From Diaporthe sp. PMI_573 (Eukaryota > Ascomycota > Sordariomycetes > Diaporthales > Diaporthaceae), in NCBI GenBank assembly GCA_021399435.1, contig JAJTUP010000016.1:1-64000 (forward strand): a stretch of DNA of 64,000 nucleotides. The letters run 5' to 3'. Within the stretch, counting starts at the first letter, position 1. Each line of letters begins with the position of its first letter. Under the pieces are notes generated by a model, which ran no database searches, was not told the origin of the DNA, and worked only from the letters and a program-made list of their open reading frames with translations. This document shows, one piece after another, positions 31,229 to 41,545 of the stretch. The position numbers and the translations under genes were made by a program.

Positions 31229-32878
31229 GAAGCCGAAGATGAGTTAAGCTTGCGCTGAACCTGGACTTAACCTTTTTCTACAGCCACGGCGTTCTGTGTG
31301 CCTAATGACGCGGTTGATAACGTAGCATTCAAGGTTTTGCTAAGCGTATGGGGGTATCCTTTAATAAAGTGCGTCTAGGTAAAAATTTGCTAAGCTCAAG
31401 ACAACGTTTAAGAACCAAGGGAGCTAAGCTATTATGCTAAGCAGGGCGACTCTGGGTGGGAAAAAATCTATGACGTCGGTCTTTTCGTCTACAAACGGAC
31501 TGCCCGAGGTGTTGTCGCTGTTAATAGTTCCACAGCATGAAAATACAACGACATACATCAACCTGCAGGCAGCGCCGACAGGACCTGAGCCACGACTCTG
31601 GCTTTGAAGGACAGCCAATCGGGTTGTCTCGATCTGGTAGTTTGATTGGCCCATTTTACCCGAGCCTCAAGTACAGTGGCACTCGCACTTCGTCGGAGAC
31701 CGGCTTATGCATCCGTCGAATGAGATTTCACGCTGGCGCATTACTCGTGCGAAGGAAACTGGATTATGTAATCACACCGTTGTCACCAACATTCGAAGTG
31801 ATTATCGTTGAAGAATCTATATTGGTATTGTAAAATCTGGAACTAATGTAAATAGCCTATCATCTTGATCATGGAGTCGCAAAGTAATAAGTCCAGTTGT
31901 AACCGCGATATTTTTCTAAAAGACTTCCGCTAAGTTGAGCATATAACAGCACAGGAGATGCAAAGGATTCTATATAAATCATTACCAGCTAGTATATAAC
32001 TTATATTTATTATTAATTCTTACTATTATAAAATATAAATATAAATAATAAGATAAAAACTATAAATATTATAGTTATAGCTATTATAAGGCTAGTTTAT
32101 TTATATAAATAAAGATTAAATATTATAAAGAAATAATATTAAGATATATTATAAGCTAAATGTTTTTACTTATTATTAGTAGCATTATCTTTAATAAAGT
32201 TAAACCTAATTATACTTATAACTATATATTTTTAAGCAGTTAAATAAGTACTAATAATATATCTTATACTAAGGTATACAATTAGAGATGAATTTAACTT
32301 TATTATCCTAAATATTTCTACATAAACTTAAGGGCATAGCGTTTTATTTTACCGTTCAGGTACCTGTTATTAAACCTAAACACAACATTATTTAACCTTA
32401 GGCTAGAGACTTGCGTCTTTTATAGTGCGTTTCCCCTATATTAATATCAACTAAATTACTATGCACCATCTTTTTACTCTAAATCCCATTATCCCCAGCG
32501 GATAGGCAAACTTATGTATCTAACCAAAGGACCAAAGGACAGCAACAAGCAAAAGCTACCAACGCCAGCGGAATTGGGACTATCGTGTGCGCCAAGCATG
32601 CTGAAGGAAGTGGATTTTCATCACAATATGCCCGCCGAACTCATATCTATCGGTCGCCTACTTTCCTAGCACTATCACACGAGAAAGACGTCTGTGTTGT
32701 TCAGAGGGCGAAGAAGGTGGCTACTTATAGAGGAAGCGTGGACCCGAGACTCACTCTTTTCTATCAAACTAGGGGTTAATAAATGGCCCCGCTTATGCCA
32801 AGTTCCTCTCAGCTTCCTTTTAGATGGAAACACAACATATCTTTCAGATGTACGCACTGCCTGTAAAAAAAAGCATAA
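31229..32878. other. Mixed sequence with AT-rich RIP-like core
   Basis: 31960-32330 is very AT-rich with TATTATAA-type runs, looking like a fragment of a RIP-degraded repeat. The flanks have normal composition and short frames only. No domain was recognised. Confidence 0.4.
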
Positions 32879-33054
32879 ATCAACAGAATTTCGGAGATAC
32901 ACCTCTAATAGTCGCGGTACTCTATAATCAGCTATTCTCCGTGGAACTTTTGCTGAGAGGTAGTGCTAACATGCAAATTAGAAGAGAATTTGATATAACA
33001 GCAAATTATCGTCGTACTTTGTTTCCACGTCAGCGGTCGACTCCTCTCGAATAG
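32879..33054 (+). pseudogene. Ankyrin-repeat scrap
   Basis: The plus-strand frame reads NFGDTPLIVAVLYNQLFSVE, then LLLRGSANMQIRREF, one ankyrin repeat (G.TPL..A.......VELLL..GA) and a decayed start of the next. It continues to a stop at 33052-33054 without further repeats. Such repeats end many fungal NLR or effector-like proteins. The parent gene is not in the window. Confidence 0.62.
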
Positions 33055-33891
33055 ATTAGTCCGTCTAGCCTAGCTAGTCCGCTAAATACAGGATTCTCAA
33101 CCATAGGTGCATCTCATATCTCCAGCCCCTTGCTCAGCATTAATTATGTACTAAGCATTTTAGCTGCCGTGTCAGGAAGGCAGTCCGCTCCTATCCATGT
33201 TGCAACAATATCTCGTGTTTAGCCAGTCAGGTTTCTCGTTTGGTTAACCCGCTTCTCCCTCTTTTGCATCTCATGCGCACTAATCATCTGCAACCCAATC
33301 GACAAGTAGGTTGAAGAGAGACTATAAACCAAGAGTGACAAGAAACAGATTGGAACATGAGGCGAGGAAGCACATGCTGAGCTGTGACTACGCAGTATTG
33401 TAACAGTATCTCGTGTTTGAATGCGAATGATGAGACCAATCTATTTATTAAACGCATCAACAACCCTTCCAACCAAGCAAAGAGAAAGCAAGTTCAAATT
33501 AGAAATCATCTCTTGATGCAAGTACGACTGCCGACCAGTAAGTTCTATGATACCCCAGTTAACTCCGTAACATCAGATTCGAGTCCCATCTATGAACTAA
33601 ACTGCAGCGTTTGCAGCCAACATGATTGTATGCTCAGCACCATCTCCAGGTATAGGAAAGCCTCCTTGCATAATTGCAGTAGATAGGCCAGAACACCCTT
33701 ACTGTGGCACGATCTCATTAAGGCTGGACAGGGGTAGGAGCACATCGTTAGGCAGCAACACCTCAGCTGAATAAGTTTCCCGTGAGCAATCTACGTTTGG
33801 TAGAGTACCTCCGTTCTGGTACTGTACAATATCATCAATGAGTATAACTCATTTGTCGGCCACGTTATTAATACCTCATCAGACGTTTTAT
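33055..33891. other. No supported gene
   Basis: Frame 33384-33686 on the plus strand is open for 100 codons but has no recognisable domain and uneven composition. Otherwise no features. Confidence 0.3.
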
Positions 33892-34160
33892 TTAAAGGGG
33901 AATGTAATTAGACCTGAATCTAGACCAAAGAATAGCTAGCCCTGTAACACCTGTAAAATAGCATATACCTGCAAGAGGTAATACTGTAGAGGAATATTTA
34001 TTATAACCTCTGTGACCCGATAGTCTCCGAGGGCATAGGATGCTTCTCTCAGCGAGGTAAATGTGCCCGGGAGGATGAAAAACCCAGCAAGCATAATCCA
34101 TAATGCGGCCGCGGCTGCCAGGTTATAACAGACAGGGACCTCATTCGAGGCGATGATCAT
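33892..34160 (-). pseudogene. Fungal membrane-protein fragment (two TM segments)
   Basis: ATG at 34160 opens MIIASNEVPVCYNLAAAAAL, followed by WIMLAGFFILPGTFTSL, a motif I recall from uncharacterised fungal membrane proteins (a TM helix ending in PGTFTSL). After a frame change near 33990, or a small intron, a second TM segment (LPLAGICYFTGVTGLAILW) and RFRSNYIPL follow. In family members the protein continues after NYIWL into more TM helices; that part is missing. It is therefore likely a truncated copy. Confidence 0.5.
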
Positions 34161-34916
34161 ATGCTGATAAGCTTCTGCTATTAGGATGGAGCTGGGGACA
34201 GGTGAAGAGAACTAGGATGTAAATGTACCTGATTTGCAAAATCTGTCCAATGGGGCCATTTCCGCAAAGGTTCTTGTCGCCATTTAAAAGGAGCAGAGAT
34301 TCCGAAATATGTTGGTTTCAGGTCGATATCCCGGAACTGGGACTCGAGCACAAAAAATGATTGCGTCGCTGTGTCAACCTTGATTTAGATTCACTTAGTC
34401 CTGCCTCCGGGGTCCTCGTGGGTTGGCCGCCGGCTTCCCGACCTCGTGACGCGGGCATTCAAGTCGAAAGATGGGATGCAGTCGACGAGAGTTTCGTTCA
34501 GCTATAATCTCCCATCTAGTGTCCGTCGATTCGCCCTCATTGGATGTACCATCATTCATAATTTTTTATCCCATATAGTCCTAATAACATGTGTCTCTTA
34601 CAGCATCCAGATGGTCATTAATAGGCTTTGCGGCGGCAGTCAGAGCTAGTAGGGGCGAAACGGCACATATAGGCTATGGATAAATCGTAAGGAGGACATA
34701 CAAACAACTTAATCACATACCTCAACTACACTTAATCACCATAGCATATCAGTTGTAATCTATTAGTTCTTTTGTTGGTTGGGCTTTATTGTGTGCACAC
34801 AAGGGTATACGCGTTGGGTATATCGTCTGCATTCGAAGGTGGTGTGTGGAGTGTAGGTTCTGCTCTGAAGCGAGACCTGCACTTGAATCTGCTATGGGCT
34901 GTCTGGGCTGCCGGGG
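34161..34916. other. No gene seen
   Basis: Short frames only (for example plus 34446-34649). Normal to slightly AT-rich composition. Confidence 0.3.
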
Positions 34917-34941
34917 CTGCCAGCTGGCGATCAGCTGGCAG
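34917..34941. repeat. Inverted repeat, 10-bp arms
   Basis: CTGCCAGCTG (34917-34926) and CAGCTGGCAG (34932-34941) are exact reverse complements separated by five bases. It lies in a locally GC-rich stretch. Confidence 0.75.
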
Positions 34942-34995
34942 CGGGCCGGCAGTGCTATCGATAGGCTAGTCTAGAACCCTGTACCTCCTAATCTG

Positions 34996-35046
34996 AGCAT
35001 TGCACTGCAGTGCACCGCACTGTACTGCACTGCACGTACTGCACGT
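34996..35046. repeat. CTGCAC-type simple repeat
   Basis: Degenerate tandem of CTGCAC/CTGTAC units between 34996 and 35046, followed at about 35098 by a run of ten G. Confidence 0.65.
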
Positions 35047-35312
35047 ATGCCCTTATTCCGACATCTTTATTATCTAGAATAAAGAATCTATGATGCAGGG
35101 GGGGGGGCCTTGCAAAGGTTGGTCTAAGCTGTAATGCCCTTATCTAATCGTACTAGCTAGCATAAACAACACTGTAATCCACACCCGTTTCGTCTTCCAC
35201 TGTATAGGCTACAAGGTGAATAGGTTAAGCAATTAATGAACGTCAAGTGAGTTTTCAGAACTGGTTAGAACCACAATATCTTGAAAACCATTATACAGGC
35301 AAACTCTTCACA

Positions 35313-35577
35313 GGATCCCGGCTTCAGAAGCTTGCATGCCGGAAACTTAGGCCCAAGCATTCCCAATTCCAGGATCCCGGATTCGTAAGCCTGCATGCCA
35401 GATACCTAGATCCAGGCATCCTACGCCAAGACCAACCGCAGCCCTCAGACACAAAATTTGATTTCTCGAATGTGTGAATCCGGAATCCATATACCAGGAG
35501 ACCGGATCCAAGAATGCCTGTCTCGGCATCCCGGATTCGGGAGCTTTCGTGCCGGAAACCCAGATCCAGGCAATGCC
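35313..35577. repeat. Three degenerate ~52-bp repeats
   Basis: Units begin at 35313, 35372 and 35526. Each has a GATCCCGG or CATCCCGG start, then TTC..AAGC or TTC..GAGC, then a GCC(G/A)GA core and CC(A/C)AGCA or CCAGGCA near the end. The first two are 59 bp apart. A partly inverted CCGGAATCC/GGAGACCGG segment lies between the second and third. No coding frame explains them; they may be an ancient tandem array or a non-autonomous element. Confidence 0.65.
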
Positions 35578-36309
35578 AGGATCTGAAAGTTCTCTAATTC
35601 GCACCTGTTCTGTACTTATGCAGTCCTTGCCCACACCACCGAAAGACTCGTCACAGGAATATATCCTTTAGCACATGCTTTGTGGATATAATTGATGCAC
35701 GTGTTTATGCTATGCAGTCATCCAAAAGTTTTTTCCAGGCTGATGAAGCCCAAAGAAACCAACAACTCAGTGTACGCCGTGTAGCAAGATCTCCCTCAGG
35801 TATTAGCACACTCGCCCAGGCTCTAATCAGGAGCGATTGCAGGCAATACTTTTCGGATAATTGCGAGGCAATATACAGAACCTGGCTTTATTCATTGAGG
35901 AAAACATCTTTACCATGTAACGTTACATAACATTAGAGCAATCCACGGGGTGGACATGTCGGCGTCCGGGCCTGCGGGCACATCCGCTGTGCCCGCAAAG
36001 TGATCGGGGACGATCGAGTCTGGAAAGGATAGGGCGAGGACAAGCGCAGTCATGGCCAGACTAACCGGGGCGGATGTCTTGACTTTGTTGGCCCGAATGT
36101 GAGAGTTGTCATCCGGCCGGAATACTATACCATAGTCGCTGAGATATGCTTCAGCCATCTCACCCAAAGCCGTTTGATGTTCCTAAGATTTCCAATTACG
36201 AAGTGTGCTTCCTTTTAAATCTCTACTTGTGATAAATGTCTTTCGAAAAACCTGAACGCTATCGTAGAATGCTTGACATCTCGGTAGGCAAGGATCGCCG
36301 TAATCGAGT
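35578..36309. other. No supported gene
   Basis: Two open frames, plus 35682-35930 and minus 35910-36167 (VKTSAPVSLAMTALVLALSF), have no recognised domain. Neither has supporting context. Confidence 0.28.
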
Positions 36310-36914
36310 TTACATCGTAGAACGTTTATAGGCGGAATTGATGCAGGCGTTGTAAGACTTGCCATAGTATCGTGACATAGCTTGCAAGATTAGAGTGGTA
36401 ACCAGAAGATAAGGAGAGGTGAAAAGGAGAAGGTGAGGCAAGATGCTGTAGCTGCTCCAGCTGCGCAAATTGAAAGTCTGACGTGAGATCTTGTTTGCTG
36501 TAAGCAAATCGACAATTACGCAAAGAAACCAGAATACTCACACTCTCGATGTAAGTATACTGTGTCTCTCGTCCAGTCAACGTAGACATACCCTTCTTCT
36601 TCTTCCTCACGTTGCCGAACGCGTTCGTACTGAGGGGTGTTTTGACTCCGTTTGTGTGATCGTTGGATGAACCAGACCCTGGTCTCTTTACATACCTGAA
36701 GCACAGGTGGAATTTCCCTCCGGAGCGCGAAGCTGAACTTATCATTGTTCCATGTACGAACGATAGTAGATGGATGAACCAACGCCCACTCCCAGATCTG
36801 GCGTCTGAGCTCGGGTGCTAGGAGCGGGAAAAAGTGGAATACCGCTTCAGAATTGCTCACGAATTTATTACCGTCGTTGGAGTTTTCGAAAGCGATTGAC
36901 ATATTCAGAGTCAT
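36310..36914 (-). CDS. 2EXR-domain protein, two exons
   Basis: Exon 1 (36914-36542) reads VFHFFPLLAPELRRQIWEWA, then LREIPPVLQVCKETR and later YVYVDWTRDTVYL, the 2EXR pattern (FP.LP.ELR..IW..AL ... P.LL.VC.E.R ... D.LY). A 44-nt intron (36541-36498, GTGAGT...TTACAG) keeps frame with exon 2, 36497-36310, giving 186 residues. The ATG at 36914 is in frame; one at 36902 is also possible. 2EXR proteins are common in filamentous fungi and uncharacterised. The C-terminal 60 residues are unlike the family, so the splice choice or the 3' end may be wrong; another acceptor lies near 36462. Confidence 0.66.
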
Positions 36915-37398
36915 TTGAATGAACCAAGCTGGCATTTCTCTGGAGTATAGAGAAGACGCCGATGAGCTGGACAGCCAGGCACAAAAGCTGTCTTGACCGA
37001 TTGTTATACGTATCAATGTCCTGGACATAGTAGTGGCGGACCTGACTCTCGTCGAAGTCGTATTTTGAGTCTTTGAACCAGCCCGCGGGGAACAGGGGGG
37101 GGGGGAGATCACGAAGAAGCCCTTCCTGCCTTATGAGCTTTGCCTCTCGTGCATCCTCGGCTTCTTCCCCCCCCCCTGCTCCTCTTCCTGATGAATCTTT
37201 CCTTCTGCGTTCCCCACCTGCCCGTCTTCCTGTCGTGCATCCTCAGTTTTGCACTCTGTTGGCTTCTTTCTGTGCTTCACTTTCTATCTCAGAATCCGTC
37301 AGAGATTCCTCCTGTTGACGAGTGACGTTCTCTACTCGCCTCGCTAAAGATAAGCTGCTCGGTGCCTCCCGCTATACAAAGCAGGGACTACTGCCAAC

Positions 37399-37920
37399 CG
37401 CCATGGCGATGGAATTGACCGGCTTCGTGTTCACACCTTGCCGTTCCCCTAGTCTACCTGACACTAAGCCCTGGGACAATTATCCGTCTCCGTCTCCGTC
37501 TCCGCCACCGCTCCTCGATCCCACTGATTCAATTAGATAGGCTCCGACTTGTTCCCGCAGGAACTTTTCTTTTAGGCTCAGATCGCACGTGCCGTGGTCT
37601 TGTGGCTCAGTATACGCGGTGCGCTTCGCAGAATAGACTTGAGGGCGACCCCGCACTTTGAGCTTCGCGTGATAGCATCATTAGAGAATGAGGTACTGAT
37701 GAGGGTTGTTGGGCGTGGATTCGTTTCTATCGTGACCGTGGAGAGTGATAAGAAAGACTCAGTAGCCGCTCTGGTGCCAGATGGCGACTCTGATCTTGTG
37801 ATTTATTGTGTTTACCATATGCGACCTGCTTATGCCGGCATCAAGCCCAACGAAAAAGTGGAGTGCATGACTAAGCCACAGGATCCCCTCTTCTGGTGCG
37901 AACAGCTGTACAAGACGTGA
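37399..37920 (+). CDS. Hypothetical protein, tentative two exons
   Basis: An ATG near 37403 opens a short frame (MAMELTGFVFTPCRSP and a Ser/Pro-rich end). A T-rich stretch ending TTTTAG at 37574-37576 could be an acceptor for a second exon of about 114 codons (IARAVVLWLSIRGALRRI, then LENEVLMRVVGRGFVSIVTV), ending at the TGA at 37918-37920. The joining donor is not clear. The second frame is open and has ordinary amino-acid composition, but no domain was recognised. It lies 120 bp upstream of an intact gene on the same strand. Confidence 0.3.
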
Positions 37921-38040
37921 TGCGGACCAACGTTGGACGACAACGATATATGCAAGGCTTAAGCCAGAAAATTCAAAGGATCTCGGTTAGGAGGGACTGA
38001 AACCCGTGAGAGACTTTGAAATACGCGGCAACGGTACATT

Positions 38041-38913
38041 ATGGCGAATTCATCAGGCCCGTTGAGCCTGAAGAGCGCGGTGGTCTCTAGCTCCGCGCCC
38101 ACCCCAGCCAAGAGAAGTATCAACGGCCTATCGCTAATGCTGAGCCAGCGACTCTCGTCGACTACTTTGGTATTGCCCTCTACATCCAAGGACTCCGATG
38201 AAATATCCTCCCCACCATCATCAGCGGCTGCGGATGTGGCATTATCACCCCCTGCGCCATCGACCTGCGCCCTCGCCGACGAGGGCGGAGAGGCGGTAAA
38301 GGGTGGGGGGGGGCACTTTGCCCAGTTCCGGTCGCAGAGCTTCCAACCAGATAATTCGGCTCCATTCAACGACGAGTGGGAGCGGCTGCGGGCCTCCCAG
38401 GGGTGGGTGCCGGGCTCGCAGGCGTACAAGCGCGAACGGGCGCGGGCGCTGCGAAACGAGCTGCGCGCTTGCTACTTTCCTTCGTCAAGTAACAAGATCA
38501 AGGAGGAGCAGAAGGAGGAGTCCACACATCCGTTAATCAAGAATGAAGACAGGGACATAATAAAGGAGGAAGGAGGAGGCGGAGAGGTTCACACTGGAGG
38601 ACCCCTTGCGCTCGAAATGGAAGGAGATGCCAAGGAGGACAGGGTCTCATTCGCAGAGCTCATGGGTTTCCAGGCAATGTGCAGAGATGTCGGGGAGCAG
38701 CCTGGGAATACCCTCGACGAATGTAAGGCCACACTGCGGGCGACACTCGTCAACATTGTCGATCTCATCGACTCGCACCGCACGGGCAGGGCAGTGCAGG
38801 TGTGGACCGACTTCGACAGCTTCCGGGCGTATACCACGCGACCTGACAAGATGATGCCACTTGAGGAGGCTAAGGAGGACGAGCTGCTGAAGTGTTTTTC
38901 TGAAGAAGATTAG
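38041..38913 (+). CDS. Intact conserved fungal protein (290 residues), single exon
   Basis: ATG 38041 (MANSSGPLSL), stop at 38911-38913, no intron needed. The N-terminal ~80 residues are Ser/Pro/Ala-rich and probably disordered. A conserved helical module follows: FNDEWERLRASQGWVPGSQA, YKRERARALRNELRACYF. After a Lys/Glu-rich spacer comes AELMGFQAMCRDVGEQPG, TLDECKATLRATLVNIVDLI and QVWTDFDSFRAYTTRPDKM. The second part matches a widespread unnamed fungal module (W..L.. ... C.......NLVDL.D ... F.S...LR.YT). The function is unknown. GC-rich codon use and absence of RIP stops mark it as a host gene that escaped decay. Confidence 0.82.
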   Translation: MANSSGPLSLKSAVVSSSAPTPAKRSINGLSLMLSQRLSSTTLVLPSTSKDSDEISSPPSSAAADVALSPPAPSTCALADEGGEAVKGGGGHFAQFRSQSFQPDNSAPFNDEWERLRASQGWVPGSQAYKRERARALRNELRACYFPSSSNKIKEEQKEESTHPLIKNEDRDIIKEEGGGGEVHTGGPLALEMEGDAKEDRVSFAELMGFQAMCRDVGEQPGNTLDECKATLRATLVNIVDLIDSHRTGRAVQVWTDFDSFRAYTTRPDKMMPLEEAKEDELLKCFSEED

Positions 38914-39099
38914 GGCTGGTGGGGGGCGCTCAAGAGGTCGTAGTCGTCGTGGTGGGAGCAAGAGAGTAAAGATAAGGGCGCCTTCTTTGGGCGCAGGCTT
39001 AGATGGTGAGAGGGAGAGGAAGAGGTCGCGCCTTGAGATGTAATTGGCGGCTCTGACTCGGGTGACTGTTGGGATGTGAGAGTGAGGGGGACAGGGAGA

Positions 39100-39420
39100 C
39101 TAGCCCCAGCAATCTGGGTGTGGAATACACCATATCCTTCCTATGGCAGCAGGTCTTTCACCTGCCAGAGAGGTTAAGAGCAAGTCGAACGTTCCAAAAT
39201 TAGTAAGCAGTCGCATACTGGATAATGGGTCGGAAGTGAGACTTTGTAGTAAAGCCCAAGGCAAGCGTCTGCCGATGGACGACAGTGGCCACGTCCCAGA
39301 GCTGGACCGCCTTGTCATCAGACGCTGATGCCAGCGTCTGCCCGTCGGGTGAGAAGGCCACCGAGTTAACCCAGCGGCTATCGCCCTCGAGCGTCTGCCG
39401 GTGTGAGTCCCAGTCAGACT
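39100..39420 (-). pseudogene. C-terminal WD40 of an NLR/HET-E-like protein
   Basis: The minus strand reads [20 protein letters not shown], then [20 protein letters not shown] and [12 protein letters not shown], one WD40 blade. A frameshift near 39240 moves into [13 protein letters not shown], matching the end region of fungal NLR WD40 domains. The usual NLR motif GHS has become GDS. It starts with the same SHRQTLEG linker as the fragment at 23618-23780 but is less decayed. No NACHT or N-terminal effector domain is attached. Confidence 0.82.
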
Positions 39421-39533
39421 ATATGTGTGTGAAAGATAGAGGAGATACACGTTTCCCCCTCTAGCATATCCGCGTAAGCTGTCCGGAATGTCGCCTGTCC
39501 CCTTGTTAGCATCGTAGTCAGTCTCTGTGACTG

Positions 39534-39809
39534 CTAATTCACTTGCGTGGGTGGGCAGTCAGGGCTGTTATGTCTTGTCCAGTGGTGTGGAACTGCCGTT
39601 TTCAGCACGCCTATTTCTTCTGAATCAATGAGAAGCGGAGGGTCAGGGCGCCGCGTGTTGGTCGGGTTCTCTTTGAACACATGGTGGAGAATCCCCGCAC
39701 GGGTGCTTGGTTCCTCAAGGTCTCTGTCACAGATACTCAAATCTTCAGGGAGCTCCTTGTTGACGGATTCTTCGGTGAGAGGTTCTTGACATTCTTCAGG
39801 GACGTCCAT
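39534..39809 (-). CDS. Hypothetical ORF, 91 residues
   Basis: ATG at 39809 opens MDVPEECQEPLTEESVNKEL, an acidic start followed by a Pro/Thr-rich middle and stop at 39534. No domain was recognised. It is on the same strand as the WD40 fragment and just upstream of it but shares no features with NLR proteins. A plus-strand frame (39681-40055) overlaps. Confidence 0.28.
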   Translation of the reverse strand: MDVPEECQEPLTEESVNKELPEDLSICDRDLEEPSTRAGILHHVFKENPTNTRRPDPPLLIDSEEIGVLKTAVPHHWTRHNSPDCPPTQVN

Positions 39810-40059
39810 AATGACGGATCTTACGAAGATTATCAGAATTCAACAAGTATGACGGACGGCATTGCAACTGAGGCGTACTCTTTTATCAAAGGGCATCAAC
39901 CAATTGGGCCGCGGCGGTTGAGATCATGGGGTTCAGACAGAGCGTTGGCAGGGGAGCACCGTGAACCCGTGCCGTATCTGCGCTGGCGCTCATTCCTTGT
40001 GCATGAGTCACACCTCGACGGCCACTTCCTTGTGACTTTTGATTTCCTCCTTTGAGAAG

Positions 40060-41545
40060 AGCAGAACATGCTCAGCAGCTTCCTCCTACATCTGGTGAGA
40101 CACAGTCAGAGAGCAAACAAGTCTAGCAGCAGAGAATTCCATCCGCAATCGAGAAGAGAGTCACTGGAACTTTGGCATCCAAGATGGCAATGTCGCATGT
40201 GCACCAATGGTGACCCGCTGACGGGTACATAGGTTCATCTTCCTCCTTTTCGCCTACTCTACGCCCTCCATCCACGGCCTGTCCCCCCTCACCGCCCTAA
40301 TCCCCTTGAAGCTTTTGGAGAATCGCAATCAAAGTGTTTGGCCGTCGAAACACCTTCTCAAGTTCCGGAGCCAGGTACTTGAACTCTAACGCCACTTTGT
40401 ACATGTATTCCATGCGTACCAAGACATATTCAACACCTTCCCGAAGTTTTGCAGATCTCAACAACATTTGTGCACAATCTTCAACCCCTTTTTCAACATT
40501 AAGGCTGGACGTCCAGATTTGGAGTTCCTCAGAATCTGGTTCATCTACCTCAACTCTATGCCGATGGATAAATTAGTGAGTTGAAGATTGAGAAGGGTAA
40601 CAACTCGGTTTACAAACAGGATGGTTTCGATGCGAATGAGAATTGCAACGCAGGACTCTCGATTGTCTGGCGATGAAAAGTAAAAGAGTACCATGAAGGC
40701 AGCCGCTGTGTAGAGGAAATCTCCCACACATGTGGATGAGTTGTTGAGGGTCCTCAGTTGTTTCGTTGAGCCTTCTATGGCATCGTCCTACAGTTTCTTC
40801 TGGAGCTCTTGCTTCTGCTGGTCATCATTCCATGTCTCCGAGTCTTTATGATTGAGGACAACCAAAGAGAGATAATAGAGGTCACAGAGCTTCTCATGAA
40901 GATCAACAGCTTCGCGCCATCTTTCTTTTCCCTAGATGCCTGACGGGCCCGAGGAATTGTAGTGCTTCTGGATATCGCAAGGATGAAGGCAAATTCGGTG
41001 CTGGAGAAGAGCATAGTGGTGAAATGTCCACTTGGCAGTGCTTGTATAGCTGGAAGAAGCCATGATTGATCGTAAACACAAGAGCAGGTGAATGTGGGGG
41101 AATCACATCTGTCATATATATTAGACTGCCCCTCAGTACGTACTGTGAACACCCAACCCATGGTCAGAAGAACCATTTTCAGATACATCTTTCTCAGGCT
41201 GCATATGCATGTGACGATGTGAAAGCCACCAATGAGTCAAGCCTAGTTGGAATCTGCTTGCACCGGCCAGCACATGCCAGTGCAGTTCACCGGGTCGGCG
41301 TCTACCATGATCCTCGTCTGCCCGTGTCCTCCCCATGCCCATGTCCTGTCCATGCCCATGTCCTGCCCATGCCCATATAAGGAAAAGAATCGTGGGCTGC
41401 GATGAGTGGGAGATTGAGAGCGGGTTCTCGTACCGGCACATCAAGAGGTACAGCTTCAGCGATGGATGGACAAGTCATCGCCGGACGTCGGCTGCTTGCC
41501 TCGGTGGTTCATTTCTCACTCCATGCACGTTAGCCGAGCTCGGGA
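40060..41545 (-). other. Exon-like fragments of an unrecognised gene
   Basis: Between about 40740 and 40940 the minus strand has a helical frame (REAVDLHEKLCDLYYLSL, then DDQQKQELQKKL) with one TAG, followed by a more hydrophobic frame (GDFLYTAAAFMVLFYFSS) ending at 40545. Upstream (minus 40775-41188) the frames are mixed. This resembles a decayed gene with coiled-coil parts. A short run of CCCATG/CCTGTCCATG units lies at 41332-41377. No function can be given. Confidence 0.3.
41332..41377. repeat. CCCATG-type short tandem repeat
   Basis: About five interleaved units of CCCATG and CCATGTCCTG over roughly 45 bp. It lies in an otherwise unremarkable stretch and overlaps no recognised gene. Confidence 0.6.

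Noticed and set aside
37073..37325. Pro/Ser-rich plus-strand frames near homopolymer G and C runs
   Set aside because: They overlap the upstream region of the 2EXR gene and have low-complexity composition without domains.
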